A stretch of 64,000 nt of DNA, from positions 110,412 through 174,411 of the forward strand of contig NZ_AOGY02000007.1 of assembly GCF_000332455.1 (NCBI RefSeq). The letters are read 5' to 3'. The translations under genes and the position numbers were made by a program. Numbering within the stretch: the stretch's first letter is position 1; each line of letters opens with the position of its first letter. This stretch comes from Leptospira vanthielii serovar Holland str. Waz Holland = ATCC 700522. GTDB taxonomy: Bacteria; Spirochaetota; Leptospiria; Leptospirales; Leptospiraceae. Positions 46,512 through 55,626 of the stretch are shown here, piece after piece. The notes under the pieces were generated by a model. The model searched no databases and had not been told where the DNA came from. It saw only the letters and a program-made list of their open reading frames with translations.

Positions 46512-49061
46512 ATGATGAAATCAGAACTCAAGGCAAAACTGCAACGGACATTTCCAAAAGCCAAAACAGTTGCCTCCGGTAGGCTCTTTACACGCCAATT
46601 GAGTAATCTTGTCGATGAGTCCATTCGGACTCTTTTTAGTGAAGTCTCAGAGGGGATCCCATTAAAAGACCATCTTTGTCTGATTGCTGTTGGTGGGTAT
46701 GGACGTCGGGAACTGGCTCCCTATTCTGATATCGATCTTCTCTATCTTCATGATGGAAAACTTTCCGACAAACTTCTTAGCGAAATCATTTCTAAAATCA
46801 ATACCTTCTTATATAACAATGAAAAGGAAGTGGGGCATTCTTGCCGCACGATCAAAGAATCTTTTTTATATTTGGACCAAATCGAAACCTTCCATGCCGT
46901 CCTTGATTCTCGGTTTCTTGTAGGATCAGAAGTTCTTTTCCAAAAATACAAAACAGAGTTCCTCGGAAAAATTCCTGAAAAAACCATCAAAGTTTTTAAC
47001 GACTGGAAATTGTCTTACCTTCGAGAAAGGATCATCAATTCTTACAATCCCATCCTACTTTCTGAACCTAATATCAAAAACGATCCATTAGGCCTTCGTG
47101 ATATTCAACATATGTATTGGATTGAAAAAACAAATCCTTTGGCCGACTCCGCTGATGGTGGCATTTTTGATTTTTATTTGATCGGTGATAGTTTAACTCT
47201 ATTGTCAGCTTACGATTTTTTACTTTTAACAAGATCAGCACTGCACATCGTTAGCGGCCGTAAAAATGATCGCTTGGATTTGGGTTTGCAGGCAGAAGTG
47301 GCAGAGTTTTTAGGTTTTGGACCAAAAAATGAAATCAAAACTCTCGAATCCTTTATGAGCCAATTTTACAAAGCTCAAAAGGAAGTGTATTTTTATATTG
47401 GAACATATTTGGATGAAAAAACCAATCGAAACAAAAAAAGAATCCAAAGAGAACTTTCCAATCCTGATAGTTTGTATGATGACATCATACAATTCTTTGC
47501 AGAATCCCAATTAAACGAAGAAGAACCATCTCGAATTGATTTAAATGAAATCCGATTCGCATCACACTTCTTAGATGATGACTTCAAAAACCAAAAATCA
47601 GTATTAGATACTTTTCTTGGTATGTTACGACAAAAAAAACGTGTTGGGCATACCCTCACTCTTATGCATGAGTGTAATATCTTAGGAAAATTGATTCCTG
47701 AATTTGGAGCTTGTACAAACTTTCCTCTTTTTAGTTACCACCACCAATACACAGTGGACGAACATACGCTTCTTATCTTAAGGGAACTTGATGTTCTCAT
47801 TGCCGATTTATGGGAAGACAGGCAAATCCAAGAAGTATTCAATGTTTGTGAAAAAATTGAAATTTTGGCTCTAGCAATTCTCATCCATGATGCAGGAAAG
47901 GTAAAAGAGGGAGACCATAGCCAATATGGTGCAGAACTGGCACTGATCATTGCAGAACGGTTTCGTTTATCAGAAGAGGATACGGAACTTTTACGATTCC
48001 TCGTGGCCGAACACATTGTGATGTCGGAACTTTCTTCCAAAAGAGATATTTATGATCCCAAACTCATCGCCTCTTTTGCAAAACAGTTTTCGAATGAAAA
48101 CACTTTGCGATTGTTATATGTACTTACCATCATTGATACAAAGTCCGTAGGACAAGGAATCCTAACGAACTGGAAAAAAGAAATCCTGCATTTCCTATTC
48201 ACTTCCACTTTGGCTTATCTACAAAAAGGAAATCTTGCTGATACCCAAGAACGGATTGAATCCACTCTAGAAACCTACTTAATCGAAAAAGAAGGACTAA
48301 CTGCCGAACAATCGGAACGCATCGTTGAGTTTGGAATGCAGATAAGACCCTCTTCCTATTTAAATTACAATACGCCGAGAAGAGTGTACCAACATTTTAT
48401 TTTACTTTATGATTGGAAAAGCTCTGGATTGCCATTCCGAATGATTACCGAAAGGGAACCTGCCTTTGTCACTTTATCCATCTTTGCCAACTCCGACAAA
48501 CAAATGTTACTCTACCTATCGGGAACCATCTCCTCGTTGGGACTGAATTTAGTGGGACTCCGTTTATTTAGAACCGAAGAAAACCAACTCATCTTACAGG
48601 CACAAATCACCGATGAATTTGGAAGTGGTGAAATCGCCGAAGAACAAATCACCGACATTGAATCTACACTCGCCGATTGTATTGAAGGAAAAACCAATAT
48701 CGAAGATTTGGCCTCCACAACTAATATCTGGAAAACACTACCAGAGATTCCCGATGGAATGGTAGAAGAGTTGGTCAAATTTGCGAACGACCTTTCTGAA
48801 TCTTATTCTGTTTTAGAGGTCAGAGTTCCCGATTCCATTGGACTTGTGTATCGAATCTTAAAAACATTACTCGACTTTGAACTCGAAGTGATTTTTGTTA
48901 GGATCTCAACCAGTGCGGATTTTGCTTATGACTCCTTCCATATACAAACCAAAAATGGCAAAAAGATTGAAGACACAGGCATACTACTGGCAATCAAAGA
49001 AAAGATCCTCTCGGTGGCTCGAGTGAAAGAAAATCAAGGAATCATGGAGATTAATTTTTAA
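46512..49061 (+). CDS. glnD: Bifunctional PII uridylyltransferase / uridylyl-removing enzyme
   Basis: GlnD reads the glutamine level and uridylylates or deuridylylates PII. The 849-aa protein has the nucleotidyltransferase motif GGYGRRELAPYSDIDLLYL (about residues 59-77), the GlnD helical linker with NDPLGLRDIQHMYWI, an HD phosphohydrolase domain (YTVDEHTLLILRELD, and ILIHDAGKVKEGDHSQYG at about 458-475), and two C-terminal ACT domains (from about 660 and from about 765). The order and length are normal. AGGAGA lies about 12 bases before the ATG pair, a little long. No glnB or glnA is in the window. Confidence 0.96.
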   Translation: MMKSELKAKLQRTFPKAKTVASGRLFTRQLSNLVDESIRTLFSEVSEGIPLKDHLCLIAVGGYGRRELAPYSDIDLLYLHDGKLSDKLLSEIISKINTFLYNNEKEVGHSCRTIKESFLYLDQIETFHAVLDSRFLVGSEVLFQKYKTEFLGKIPEKTIKVFNDWKLSYLRERIINSYNPILLSEPNIKNDPLGLRDIQHMYWIEKTNPLADSADGGIFDFYLIGDSLTLLSAYDFLLLTRSALHIVSGRKNDRLDLGLQAEVAEFLGFGPKNEIKTLESFMSQFYKAQKEVYFYIGTYLDEKTNRNKKRIQRELSNPDSLYDDIIQFFAESQLNEEEPSRIDLNEIRFASHFLDDDFKNQKSVLDTFLGMLRQKKRVGHTLTLMHECNILGKLIPEFGACTNFPLFSYHHQYTVDEHTLLILRELDVLIADLWEDRQIQEVFNVCEKIEILALAILIHDAGKVKEGDHSQYGAELALIIAERFRLSEEDTELLRFLVAEHIVMSELSSKRDIYDPKLIASFAKQFSNENTLRLLYVLTIIDTKSVGQGILTNWKKEILHFLFTSTLAYLQKGNLADTQERIESTLETYLIEKEGLTAEQSERIVEFGMQIRPSSYLNYNTPRRVYQHFILLYDWKSSGLPFRMITEREPAFVTLSIFANSDKQMLLYLSGTISSLGLNLVGLRLFRTEENQLILQAQITDEFGSGEIAEEQITDIESTLADCIEGKTNIEDLASTTNIWKTLPEIPDGMVEELVKFANDLSESYSVLEVRVPDSIGLVYRILKTLLDFELEVIFVRISTSADFAYDSFHIQTKNGKKIEDTGILLAIKEKILSVARVKENQGIMEINF

Positions 49062-49062
49062 T

Positions 49063-50691
49063 ATGGTCTGGTGGAAAGAAGCAGTAATCTATCAAATTTA
49101 CCCACGTAGTTTTCAAGATTCCGATGGTGATGGCATTGGTGATTTAGAAGGAATCATCGAAAGATTGGATTATCTTGCCGGCTCCAAAGATTCACTCGGG
49201 ATTGATGCCATTTGGTTATCACCAGTATATCCTTCTCCCATGTTTGATTTTGGTTATGACATTTCCAACTATGAAGAAATTGATCCGGTTTATGGTGATA
49301 CCCAAATCTTCAAACGGTTGTTAAAGGAAGCCCATAAACGGGGAATCCGAATCATTATGGATCTCGTGGTCAACCATACTTCTCATCTGCATCCCTGGTT
49401 TATCGAATCCAGATCCTCAGTCAATAGCCCCAAAAGAGATTGGTATATTTGGAAAGAACCAACTCATGTTGGACCACCTAACAATTGGCTTGGTGCCTTC
49501 GGTGGATCAGGATGGGAATACGACAAACGAACTGGCGAATACTATTTCCATTCTTTTCTGAAAGAACAACCTGACCTCAACTGGCGTAATCCCGATGTCG
49601 AAGATGCCATATTCAAAATGATGAAGTATTGGTTGGATATGGGAGTCGATGGGTTTCGACTTGATGTGGTCAACTTATATGTAAAAGATGAATTCCTCCG
49701 AAACAATGCCTCCTACTTTATGAAAGGCCCAAGGCCTTACGACAAACAAGTACATGCTTATGATCGTGATCGCCCTGAAATGCATGGAATCTTACGGAGA
49801 ATGCGTAAATTACTCGATTCTTATTCCGATAAACGTATGTTTGTTGGTGAAATTATGCAAGACTTCCCAGGAAACGTCCTCCTTCCGGCAACCTATTGTG
49901 GCCGTAACGACGAACTACATCTTGCATTCAACTTTATGTTTCTCTTTTCTCCATGGAAAGCGGAACGATTCTTTCAAATCGTCAAAGACTTTGAATCAGC
50001 ACTCGGCGAAGACAATTGGCCCAACTACACTCTGTCTAACCACGACTTTCCACGCCACATCACTCGTTATGAAAAAGGTGCCGATACTAAAGCCCGTGCT
50101 GGGCTTGCCGCCTGCATGATGTTAACGCTTCGTGGAACACCTTTCCTCTACTATGGTGAAGAGATTGGTATGAAACGCCAAAAAGTTCCCTACAAAAAAA
50201 TCCAAGATCCTGTGGGAAAACGATATTGGCCTTTTCATCCCGGTCGTGATCCTGAACGAATTCCGATGCCTTGGGATGGATCCGAAACCACAGGTTTCAC
50301 TACTGGAAAAGCATGGCTTCCTTTGTACGAAGAAGCAAACACTGTGAATGTGGAAGCTCAAAAAGCAGATCCCGATTCTCTATTTTTCACTTATAAAAAA
50401 CTGATCCAAATTAGAAAGGACAGAAAATCTTTACGAAAAGGTAAGTTAAAAATATTAATTTCCGACGACAAACAAGCGCTATACTATCGAAGAAGAGATG
50501 GAAAAGAAGAAACCTATATATTTTTAAACTTTTCCTCAAAACCAGTCAATGTTTCCTATCCAAGAAAATGGATTCTCAATCAAATTCTATTCAGCACAGC
50601 AAACAGAACGTCCTCGTTTGATCTAGAAAAGGAATTGGACACTGGCGGTTTAGTATTATTCCCCAACGAAGCTGTCATTTTTGGAAATTAA
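49063..50691 (+). CDS. GH13 alpha-glucosidase / oligo-1,6-glucosidase-like enzyme
   Basis: The 542-aa cytoplasmic protein (no signal peptide) has all GH13 regions: DSDGDGIGDLEGI, DFGYDISNYEEIDPVYG (QPDLN follows at 170-174), region I DLVVNHTS, region II GFRLDVVNLY with the nucleophile Asp, region III FVGEIM with the acid/base Glu, and region IV LSNHDFPRH with the transition-state Asp. The QPDLNW motif and general layout fit the GH13 subfamilies that hydrolyse short alpha-glucosides or transfer glucose (subfamilies 17/23/31/30). It begins 1 bp after the glnD stop, so translation is coupled to glnD. Confidence 0.94.
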   Translation: MVWWKEAVIYQIYPRSFQDSDGDGIGDLEGIIERLDYLAGSKDSLGIDAIWLSPVYPSPMFDFGYDISNYEEIDPVYGDTQIFKRLLKEAHKRGIRIIMDLVVNHTSHLHPWFIESRSSVNSPKRDWYIWKEPTHVGPPNNWLGAFGGSGWEYDKRTGEYYFHSFLKEQPDLNWRNPDVEDAIFKMMKYWLDMGVDGFRLDVVNLYVKDEFLRNNASYFMKGPRPYDKQVHAYDRDRPEMHGILRRMRKLLDSYSDKRMFVGEIMQDFPGNVLLPATYCGRNDELHLAFNFMFLFSPWKAERFFQIVKDFESALGEDNWPNYTLSNHDFPRHITRYEKGADTKARAGLAACMMLTLRGTPFLYYGEEIGMKRQKVPYKKIQDPVGKRYWPFHPGRDPERIPMPWDGSETTGFTTGKAWLPLYEEANTVNVEAQKADPDSLFFTYKKLIQIRKDRKSLRKGKLKILISDDKQALYYRRRDGKEETYIFLNFSSKPVNVSYPRKWILNQILFSTANRTSSFDLEKELDTGGLVLFPNEAVIFGN

Positions 50692-50715
50692 AGTTTTATG
50701 ATGTAAGAATGGGCG

Positions 50716-50733
50716 CCTCGAATCGGTTCGAGG
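50716..50733 (+). terminator. Hairpin between convergent genes
   Basis: CCTCGAA-TCGG-TTCGAGG is a 7-bp stem with a 4-base loop, 24 bp after the GH13 stop, followed by TTTCCC. It is probably the glnD operon terminator, though the T-run is short. Confidence 0.55.
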
Positions 50734-50779
50734 TTTCCCAATCTCAAAGTATAACGACCCCGCTTTTCGCTTCATAAAT

Positions 50780-51370
50780 TTACAAAGAAAGTTTTGGTAT
50801 TACAACTTCCTGTGCAAATTTATTATTTTCCTCATAACAAAAAGTATGAAATCGAACATAGTCTTCACCTTTGTATTTATAAGAAAATTTTAACACTTGT
50901 GGTTTTTCTGTAAGTTCAACGAAAGTTTTTCCCGTTCCATCATTTAAGTCAAAGGATGCCTTCGATTTTGACAACACTTTCCACTCCCCCTTTAATTCCG
51001 GAACGTTGTAATCACTTTGGGAAGTAGCAGTAAAGTCAGCATACAATTTGATACCAAAATTTGTAGGAGATGATTCACAAAAATAAGGAAAAGGTTGTAC
51101 TTCTTCTATTGTAACACTTCCCCAATTGGTAATTGTAATTCCACCTAAGTTGTCTTCAATACTCTCAAAATTGATCGGTTCATTTGATTTCTTTAAACCT
51201 GCAATGATAGAATCTTTTCTTTTAAGCTCCTCTTCTTTGGCTCGTAACGCTTCAGCTTTCTCTGCTTCTGTTGGACCCTCTGGTTCTTTTTTACATTGGA
51301 TCGTCATCAACATCACTGCAAAACTTACAATCAAAAGGATTTTCAAATTTCTAAAAATAGATTCCTTCAT
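50780..51370 (-). CDS. Hypothetical lipoprotein with coiled-coil segment
   Basis: The 196-aa protein has a lipoprotein signal (VMLMTIQC, Cys26) followed by a Glu/Lys/Ala coiled coil (about 35-60, EAEKAEALRAKEEELKRKDSIIAGLKK) and a beta-rich domain (ITITNWGSVTIEEV, KGEWKVLSKSKASFDLNDGTGKTFVEL). I do not recognise the family. It is likely anchored in the inner or outer membrane facing the periplasm. It is 55 bp downstream of the 584-aa lipoprotein gene, and the two could be co-transcribed and act together. Confidence 0.78.
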   Translation of the reverse strand: MKESIFRNLKILLIVSFAVMLMTIQCKKEPEGPTEAEKAEALRAKEEELKRKDSIIAGLKKSNEPINFESIEDNLGGITITNWGSVTIEEVQPFPYFCESSPTNFGIKLYADFTATSQSDYNVPELKGEWKVLSKSKASFDLNDGTGKTFVELTEKPQVLKFSYKYKGEDYVRFHTFCYEENNKFAQEVVIPKLSL

Positions 51371-51425
51371 ACATTTCTCCTTTGTTACTATCTATTATTT
51401 ATCCATTCAAATTTTATCATTCCAA

Positions 51426-53180
51426 TCATTCACCACTACTCTCACCTTTGAAACGTTTTGAATCGAATACCAATCGATTTATGTACTGGCAAAGACTACC
51501 ATTATTTTCGAGTAATAAATCTACTTTTGGTTTATCAGACCTTAAATCTTTAGCCGAAAACGTAATCAAAAGTAAATCACCACTCGATTCACTAAAACAT
51601 AATTCTTCTGATCGGTTTGGTCCTGAGCCACCTTCACCTTGACATCCGGAATAAATTCCGGACACATAAAACTCACCTTTTGGTTGTCTCCATTGAAAAT
51701 CTTCGTAACATGAACCATCTTCTGCACTACCATGATTTGTCACAAAAGATCCACTTGATTCTTTATCACGTTTGATATTTGGATGGGACCGAACAACTTC
51801 GTAAATCAACCAATAACGATCGGTTGTGTATAATCTATATTGCATCTCTCCGATTGTTTCATCATATCCACCTTCGCCGAATTTTGCGGCAATTAGCACC
51901 AATGCTTTTTCATAAGGATTTGTTTTTAAAATTTCTTTGTAATCTTTTGGTATTGTTGCTAAAAACTCTTTGAATCCCTGTCCTGAAGTTAACAATAGAT
52001 CTGTAGGAGCTAAAGGAGTTAGAATCAATTCACCCGATGCTAATTTGATACGAAATCCAATCGATTTTCCTGATTCTTCCGCAGATATGGAGATAACCTC
52101 TAGAGATTCATCTGAACCTGCATTACCACTCACATCCATTTGTGTGATTTCAAAAAAAACTCCATCATTTTCTTTGAAAACTAACTTACCATTGGCGACT
52201 ATAGCCGTAGAATCTAGGTTTGGTTGAAATTTTTTAACAATGTCCATTGCCGATTGGCTTGATTCAGAATAGGAAAAGTATTGGAAAGGAAGACCTTTCG
52301 CCGAATAAGCTCCGTTTTTTGAAATGAGTTGGAATAATTTTTCCGTCACAAGGTAATGACTTTTATACTTATTAAATTGGGAAACTAAACCTTTGTATGA
52401 ATCGGCCCGAACTGGATATTCTACAAACAATTGCGTTAATATTTTGTCCTGTTGCTCTTTAAGGTGATCAAATATTTCTGCAGAAGAATTTGATGCTAAT
52501 GTAATCCCATTTGATTTTTCTTTCAACCCAATGTAGCGCTTAGCAATTGCCTGCATTCTTGGGTCTTTTGGGTTTGGATTTGTCATTAAACTTGGCAACA
52601 GTAACAATTCATTGATGACCTTTAATCGATCATCAACCTTTTGAAATTCGATACCTAGAGCAGTATTCAATAAATTGTAATTCACCTTCGTTAAGTCGAT
52701 TGATTTGATTTTATCAGGACTACGCAACCAATCTCTCAAAGAATTCAATGTATCAAAATCCGATTTTGCTATTATGGTTCCAACTGTTATGTCTGGAAAA
52801 ACAGCATGGCCTTCATTCACAGTATAAACAATTGAATCCGAATGTAACCGAAATTTACTTTGAAAATATGCTTTTCCATCATCACATGCCGATTTTAATC
52901 TTTCAGGGCATAACACTTCAAAGTAGGACAAAGTAGAATCTTTTTCTGTTACTTCGATAACAGCAGTTACTTCCACATTGTCTTTTGCATTTAACTTACC
53001 AATCATCTTTCCAGGAAGTTTTGTATCCTGAAGGATTTCTAATTCTGATTTCGAATTGTAAAAATAGAATCGCATGGGTGGTTCCAAGGGTTTCACTTTC
53101 TTTTTAGCACAATTGCTAAGTGCAAAGCCTAAAATCAAAATGATATAAGAAAATCGAACTATAGAATTATTGGGAATCAT
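51426..53180 (-). CDS. Large lipoprotein with SH3-like N-terminal domain
   Basis: The 584-aa protein has a lipobox (GFALSNC, Cys24). The first domain (about 35-110; FYFYNSKSELEILQDTKLPGKMIGKLNAKDNVEVTAV) resembles bacterial SH3-type domains. It is followed by a helical middle region (120-330) and a beta-rich C-terminal part (330-580) with Cys residues near the end. The C-terminus repeats features of the neighbouring 196-aa lipoprotein (FSAKDLRSDKPKVDLLLENNG). No catalytic motif is visible. Likely an envelope protein restricted to Leptospira. Confidence 0.78.
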   Translation of the reverse strand: MIPNNSIVRFSYIILILGFALSNCAKKKVKPLEPPMRFYFYNSKSELEILQDTKLPGKMIGKLNAKDNVEVTAVIEVTEKDSTLSYFEVLCPERLKSACDDGKAYFQSKFRLHSDSIVYTVNEGHAVFPDITVGTIIAKSDFDTLNSLRDWLRSPDKIKSIDLTKVNYNLLNTALGIEFQKVDDRLKVINELLLLPSLMTNPNPKDPRMQAIAKRYIGLKEKSNGITLASNSSAEIFDHLKEQQDKILTQLFVEYPVRADSYKGLVSQFNKYKSHYLVTEKLFQLISKNGAYSAKGLPFQYFSYSESSQSAMDIVKKFQPNLDSTAIVANGKLVFKENDGVFFEITQMDVSGNAGSDESLEVISISAEESGKSIGFRIKLASGELILTPLAPTDLLLTSGQGFKEFLATIPKDYKEILKTNPYEKALVLIAAKFGEGGYDETIGEMQYRLYTTDRYWLIYEVVRSHPNIKRDKESSGSFVTNHGSAEDGSCYEDFQWRQPKGEFYVSGIYSGCQGEGGSGPNRSEELCFSESSGDLLLITFSAKDLRSDKPKVDLLLENNGSLCQYINRLVFDSKRFKGESSGE

Positions 53181-53406
53181 TGGTTTCCTACTATGAATGG
53201 AGTGTCAGGAATTTTTAGTGAAATAAATTGACTAGTCAACTCAAAAACAATTTTTGAACAGTTTGTCCTATATACCAATTAGTATATTTATGATTGAGGA
53301 CCATCTTTCGTATTTAGATGAGAGTATTCTTTTTTTTGTATGGATACACGATTCGATTATGAATGCTTTTTTTTTGAATATAATAGAATGGAGGTTAAAA
53401 TTAATC
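53181..53406. other. Intergenic region with two palindromes
   Basis: The region upstream of the lipoprotein gene at 53180 holds the perfect palindrome TTGACTAGTCAA (53228-53239) and the inverted repeat ATATAC-CAATTA-GTATAT (53270-53287). Both could be protein-binding sites for the promoter of the minus-strand gene. A 61-codon plus-strand open frame here looks non-coding. Confidence 0.35.
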
Positions 53407-53835
53407 TTACTTGTTATTTTGAATTTCTCGAATCTCTAACAACTCACAAACCTCTTCCGGCAATGATACAATCTTCTTTGTCAGATGACTTACCGTAATA
53501 TAGGTAAGTATTCCCGAACAATTTTTTTTATCTTCACATTTCATTTGAAATGACCAATATATTTTGGATGATTTGTAACTCGGACTTATAAAAACATCTA
53601 GTTTATCATCAAACTTAGCACCATTGCGGTAATCAATTAACGATTGTACGACATGAAAATCGAGCTTGTAACGATTTATGAATTCTGAATAAGATATTCC
53701 CATTGCTCGAAAGTATTCGGTTATGGCTACATCCAAATAGTTCAGATAATTTGCATTAAACACAATCCCTTGGGAATCTACTTCAGAATACCGAACTCGG
53801 AACGAGTACTGGAAAGAATATTCCTTTGATTTCAT
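53407..53835 (-). CDS. Acyl-CoA thioesterase of the hot-dog fold (YbgC/FcbC-like)
   Basis: The 142-aa protein begins with YSFRVRYSEVDSQGIVFNANYLNYLDVAITEYFRAMG, the 4HBT signature in which the Asp (about residue 20) of EVDSQG is catalytic. The rest of the hot-dog fold follows (VQSLIDYRNGAKFDDKLDVFI, ILTYITVSHLTKKIVSLP). Such enzymes hydrolyse short- or medium-chain acyl-CoA or hydroxybenzoyl-CoA; the chain length cannot be told. No partner gene is adjacent. Confidence 0.9.
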   Translation of the reverse strand: MKSKEYSFQYSFRVRYSEVDSQGIVFNANYLNYLDVAITEYFRAMGISYSEFINRYKLDFHVVQSLIDYRNGAKFDDKLDVFISPSYKSSKIYWSFQMKCEDKKNCSGILTYITVSHLTKKIVSLPEEVCELLEIREIQNNK

Positions 53836-53968
53836 TGAAAGTCAGTTACTCCAAATTTTCCCGACAGTTTTGTCTTTCCGAATCAGCACAATTGAAAAGT
53901 AAAATAAGAAGGATGGTAGTTATACTCATTTGTTTCATATCGTTTTAAACTGGAAAACTTACACCTAA

Positions 53969-54394
53969 CTAAAGAATATCGGATTTTCTTTTATGATACA
54001 ACAAGGCTTTCTTCAAACAAACAATAACTTTAGTTTTAGAAAGTTTTTGGTCTACTGTAAAGTACAAAGCCCTTTTCCCATCACAGTTCCATTCCGGAAA
54101 TTCAATCGCAATTTCCTCTGCGATGGTGGTTTTACAATTAAAATAGAGCGCATATTCCGTATCACTCACCTTGCCAATCCGAATGGTGGATCCCGATTTT
54201 GTTTTTGGTGTTAGAAAACTAGGTTGGCCCCATTTGATACATTCTTCAATCTCTCCGATTCGTGTATCAGCACGGGACAGTTCGTAAACCCAATTGCGAA
54301 TTTCCATAACCTTATCTAGCATTACGGGTGTTAAATTGAAATAGTAAGAGGAGAGTGATTCCGAAAGGATAGGATATTTTTGTTTGGCTTTCAT
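53969..54394 (-). CDS. DUF1801 domain protein
   Basis: The 141-aa protein matches the DUF1801 (YdhG-like) pattern: VMEIRNWVYELSRADTRIGEIEECIKWGQPSFLTP and YALYFNCKTTIAEEIAIEFPEWN, ending with KTKVIVCLKKALLYHKRK. The family has a compact alpha/beta fold and no known reaction. It has no signal peptide. It lies 17 bp downstream of the OB-fold protein gene on the same strand. Confidence 0.85.
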   Translation of the reverse strand: MKAKQKYPILSESLSSYYFNLTPVMLDKVMEIRNWVYELSRADTRIGEIEECIKWGQPSFLTPKTKSGSTIRIGKVSDTEYALYFNCKTTIAEEIAIEFPEWNCDGKRALYFTVDQKLSKTKVIVCLKKALLYHKRKSDIL

Positions 54395-54411
54395 AACGGC
54401 CTATGGAAATC

Positions 54412-54747
54412 CTAATATTGAAATATAGGTCCTATTTTTGGATCCACATTTTTGAATCGAACTTTATCGCCAATTTTTACCGTATGAAAATCCGTTACAT
54501 CTTCAATCACAGTCGTGAGTTTTACATTTTCTTCTGTTTGAACAATCGCCAAAACGTAAGGAGCACGGTCGGCCATAACACCAAAACCAACATGCACAAC
54601 TGTAAATGAATGGATGATACCGTTCTGTTTTAAATCTACCATTTCTACGGATTCACTCCCACAGGATGGACAACCTTCTGTTACCTCTGCCACTTTAAAG
54701 TTACATTGTTTGCAGTGTGTGCCGGGCAAAGTTTCTGTTACGTTCAT
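54412..54747 (-). CDS. Zn-ribbon OB-fold protein (DUF35 type)
   Basis: The 111-aa protein has a rubredoxin-like zinc ribbon (CKQC at about 12-15 and CPSC at about 26-29), followed by an OB-fold (QNGIIHSFTVVHVGFGVMADRAPYVLAIVQTEE, KIGDKVRFKNVD). DUF35 proteins are accessory partners of thiolases and thiolase-like synthases, in which they bind acyl-CoA. A thiolase gene lies 4 kb away (58656-59870), but the array of cassettes between them makes an operon link unlikely. Function is assigned at family level only. Confidence 0.88.
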   Translation of the reverse strand: MNVTETLPGTHCKQCNFKVAEVTEGCPSCGSESVEMVDLKQNGIIHSFTVVHVGFGVMADRAPYVLAIVQTEENVKLTTVIEDVTDFHTVKIGDKVRFKNVDPKIGPIFQY

Positions 54748-55108
54748 AGAACATTACTCATATTTTCGTGAAATAAACGCAATACGTAAAAATCTTCCGG
54801 GTAGGGTAAAATCACTGTTTATGGAAGGCACAGAACCCAAGGCAATGTTATATGGCACGAGCTTTTTCTTCTTTAATTTCATTCTTTATTGCTTTCTGAA
54901 CAGAACGATTCAAAGACATTGATTCTAAGTAAGTTTGAACAGATTGGATAGTAGTCATCCAATTTCTATTAAATTTTACAGTTGATAGCTTTTTAGTTCA
55001 GCTAGTAAATAAATATATCCCTTACCAGCGTCTCGTATAACGAACTAAACTTACCGAAGTTATCTGCGGTTTTTCATAAAAAGTCATGTAAATTATAAAA
55101 TTAAAGAA
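54748..55108. other. Intergenic region at the left edge of the cassette array
   Basis: This 361-bp stretch holds no convincing gene. A 36-codon minus-strand open frame (54848-54958, MTTIQSVQTYLESMSLNRSV...) has no ribosome-binding site; its length and helical sequence might be an antitoxin remnant. At 55035-55056 lies GTATAAC-GAACTA-AACTTACCG, which matches the left arm of the attC-like elements further right. Confidence 0.4.
55035..55056. repeat. Left arm of a split attC-like element (A)
   Basis: GTATAAC (R-box-like), the invariant spacer GAACTA and AACTTACCG match the left arms at 56306 and 57305. The stem arm CTTACCG is complementary to CGGTAAG at 55592-55598, more than 500 bp to the right, and the gene at 55109-55477 lies between the two arms. 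Confidence 0.5.
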
Positions 55109-55477
55109 TTACTTAGGAATTCTCTGAATTGGATCGTAAAAGAAAGTTTCTTCTGCAATTTTTTGAGACTCCCATCTTTGATATGCGATTTCTTCTATTT
55201 GTGTTTTAGTACCGTCTTTCCATGTGAAATTGAAAACCCATCGAATAATAACATAATCTCCATTTATAAAAAATGGCTTAATGCATTTTGATGTAACCGA
55301 TTCAGATTTTGCTAAAACTTTACGCTCATTTGCAATGAGTAGTTTTCGACCAACCCTAGGATTATCTTGATTTTCTTGCATCGAAGCTGTTTCTATATAG
55401 AACTCTTCAATAACATTATCATGATCATTTTCTTCAACTCGTGAAATAAATTTTTCGACTGTCTCAATAGTTGGCAT
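55109..55477 (-). CDS. NTF2/SnoaL-like fold protein
   Basis: The 122-aa protein has the cone-shaped alpha+beta pattern of the SnoaL/NTF2-like superfamily: TIETVEKFISRVEENDHDNVIEEFYIETASMQENQDNPRVGRKLLIANERKVL, then VIIRWVFNFTWKDGTKTQIEEIAYQRWESQKIAEETFFYDP. This resembles the DUF4440/SnoaL-like proteins of unknown ligand. No catalytic residue can be assigned. It lies between two arms of an attC-like element, so it may be an insertion into, or the cargo of, an integron-type cassette. Confidence 0.8.
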   Translation of the reverse strand: MPTIETVEKFISRVEENDHDNVIEEFYIETASMQENQDNPRVGRKLLIANERKVLAKSESVTSKCIKPFFINGDYVIIRWVFNFTWKDGTKTQIEEIAYQRWESQKIAEETFFYDPIQRIPK

Positions 55478-55551
55478 TTTAAATTCCTCTTTTTATATTA
55501 GTTTTCGTATTTTTTTAAAACTAGATAAGATGGATATGACTTCAAGGGGAA

Positions 55552-55610
55552 TTTGGCGTAGCCCGAGCGAGGGCGAAGTCCCGAAGCGTAGCGGTAAGCC
55601 GCTGTTAGTT
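55552..55610. repeat. Right arm of the split attC-like element (A)
   Basis: The stretch GGCGTAGCCCGAGCGAGG...CCCGAAGCGTAGCGGTAAGCCGCT-GTTAGTT aligns with the right halves of elements B and C. CGGTAAG pairs with the left arm at 55050-55056; GCT is the conserved 3-base spacer; GTTAGTT (55604-55610) is the core-site-like end. The predicted exchange point is after G55604. Confidence 0.6.
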
Positions 55611-55626
55611 GCAGTTGGGTTTTTGA

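Noticed and set aside
53254..53439. 61-codon plus-strand open frame.
   Set aside because: It overlaps the 3' end of the thioesterase gene antisense and has no recognisable protein features.
54848..54958. 36-codon minus-strand open frame and a GTTATATGGCACGAG sequence at its end that could start a further cassette.
   Set aside because: No ribosome-binding site or family; the match to the cassette end at 55031-55041 has a 5-bp gap and may be chance.
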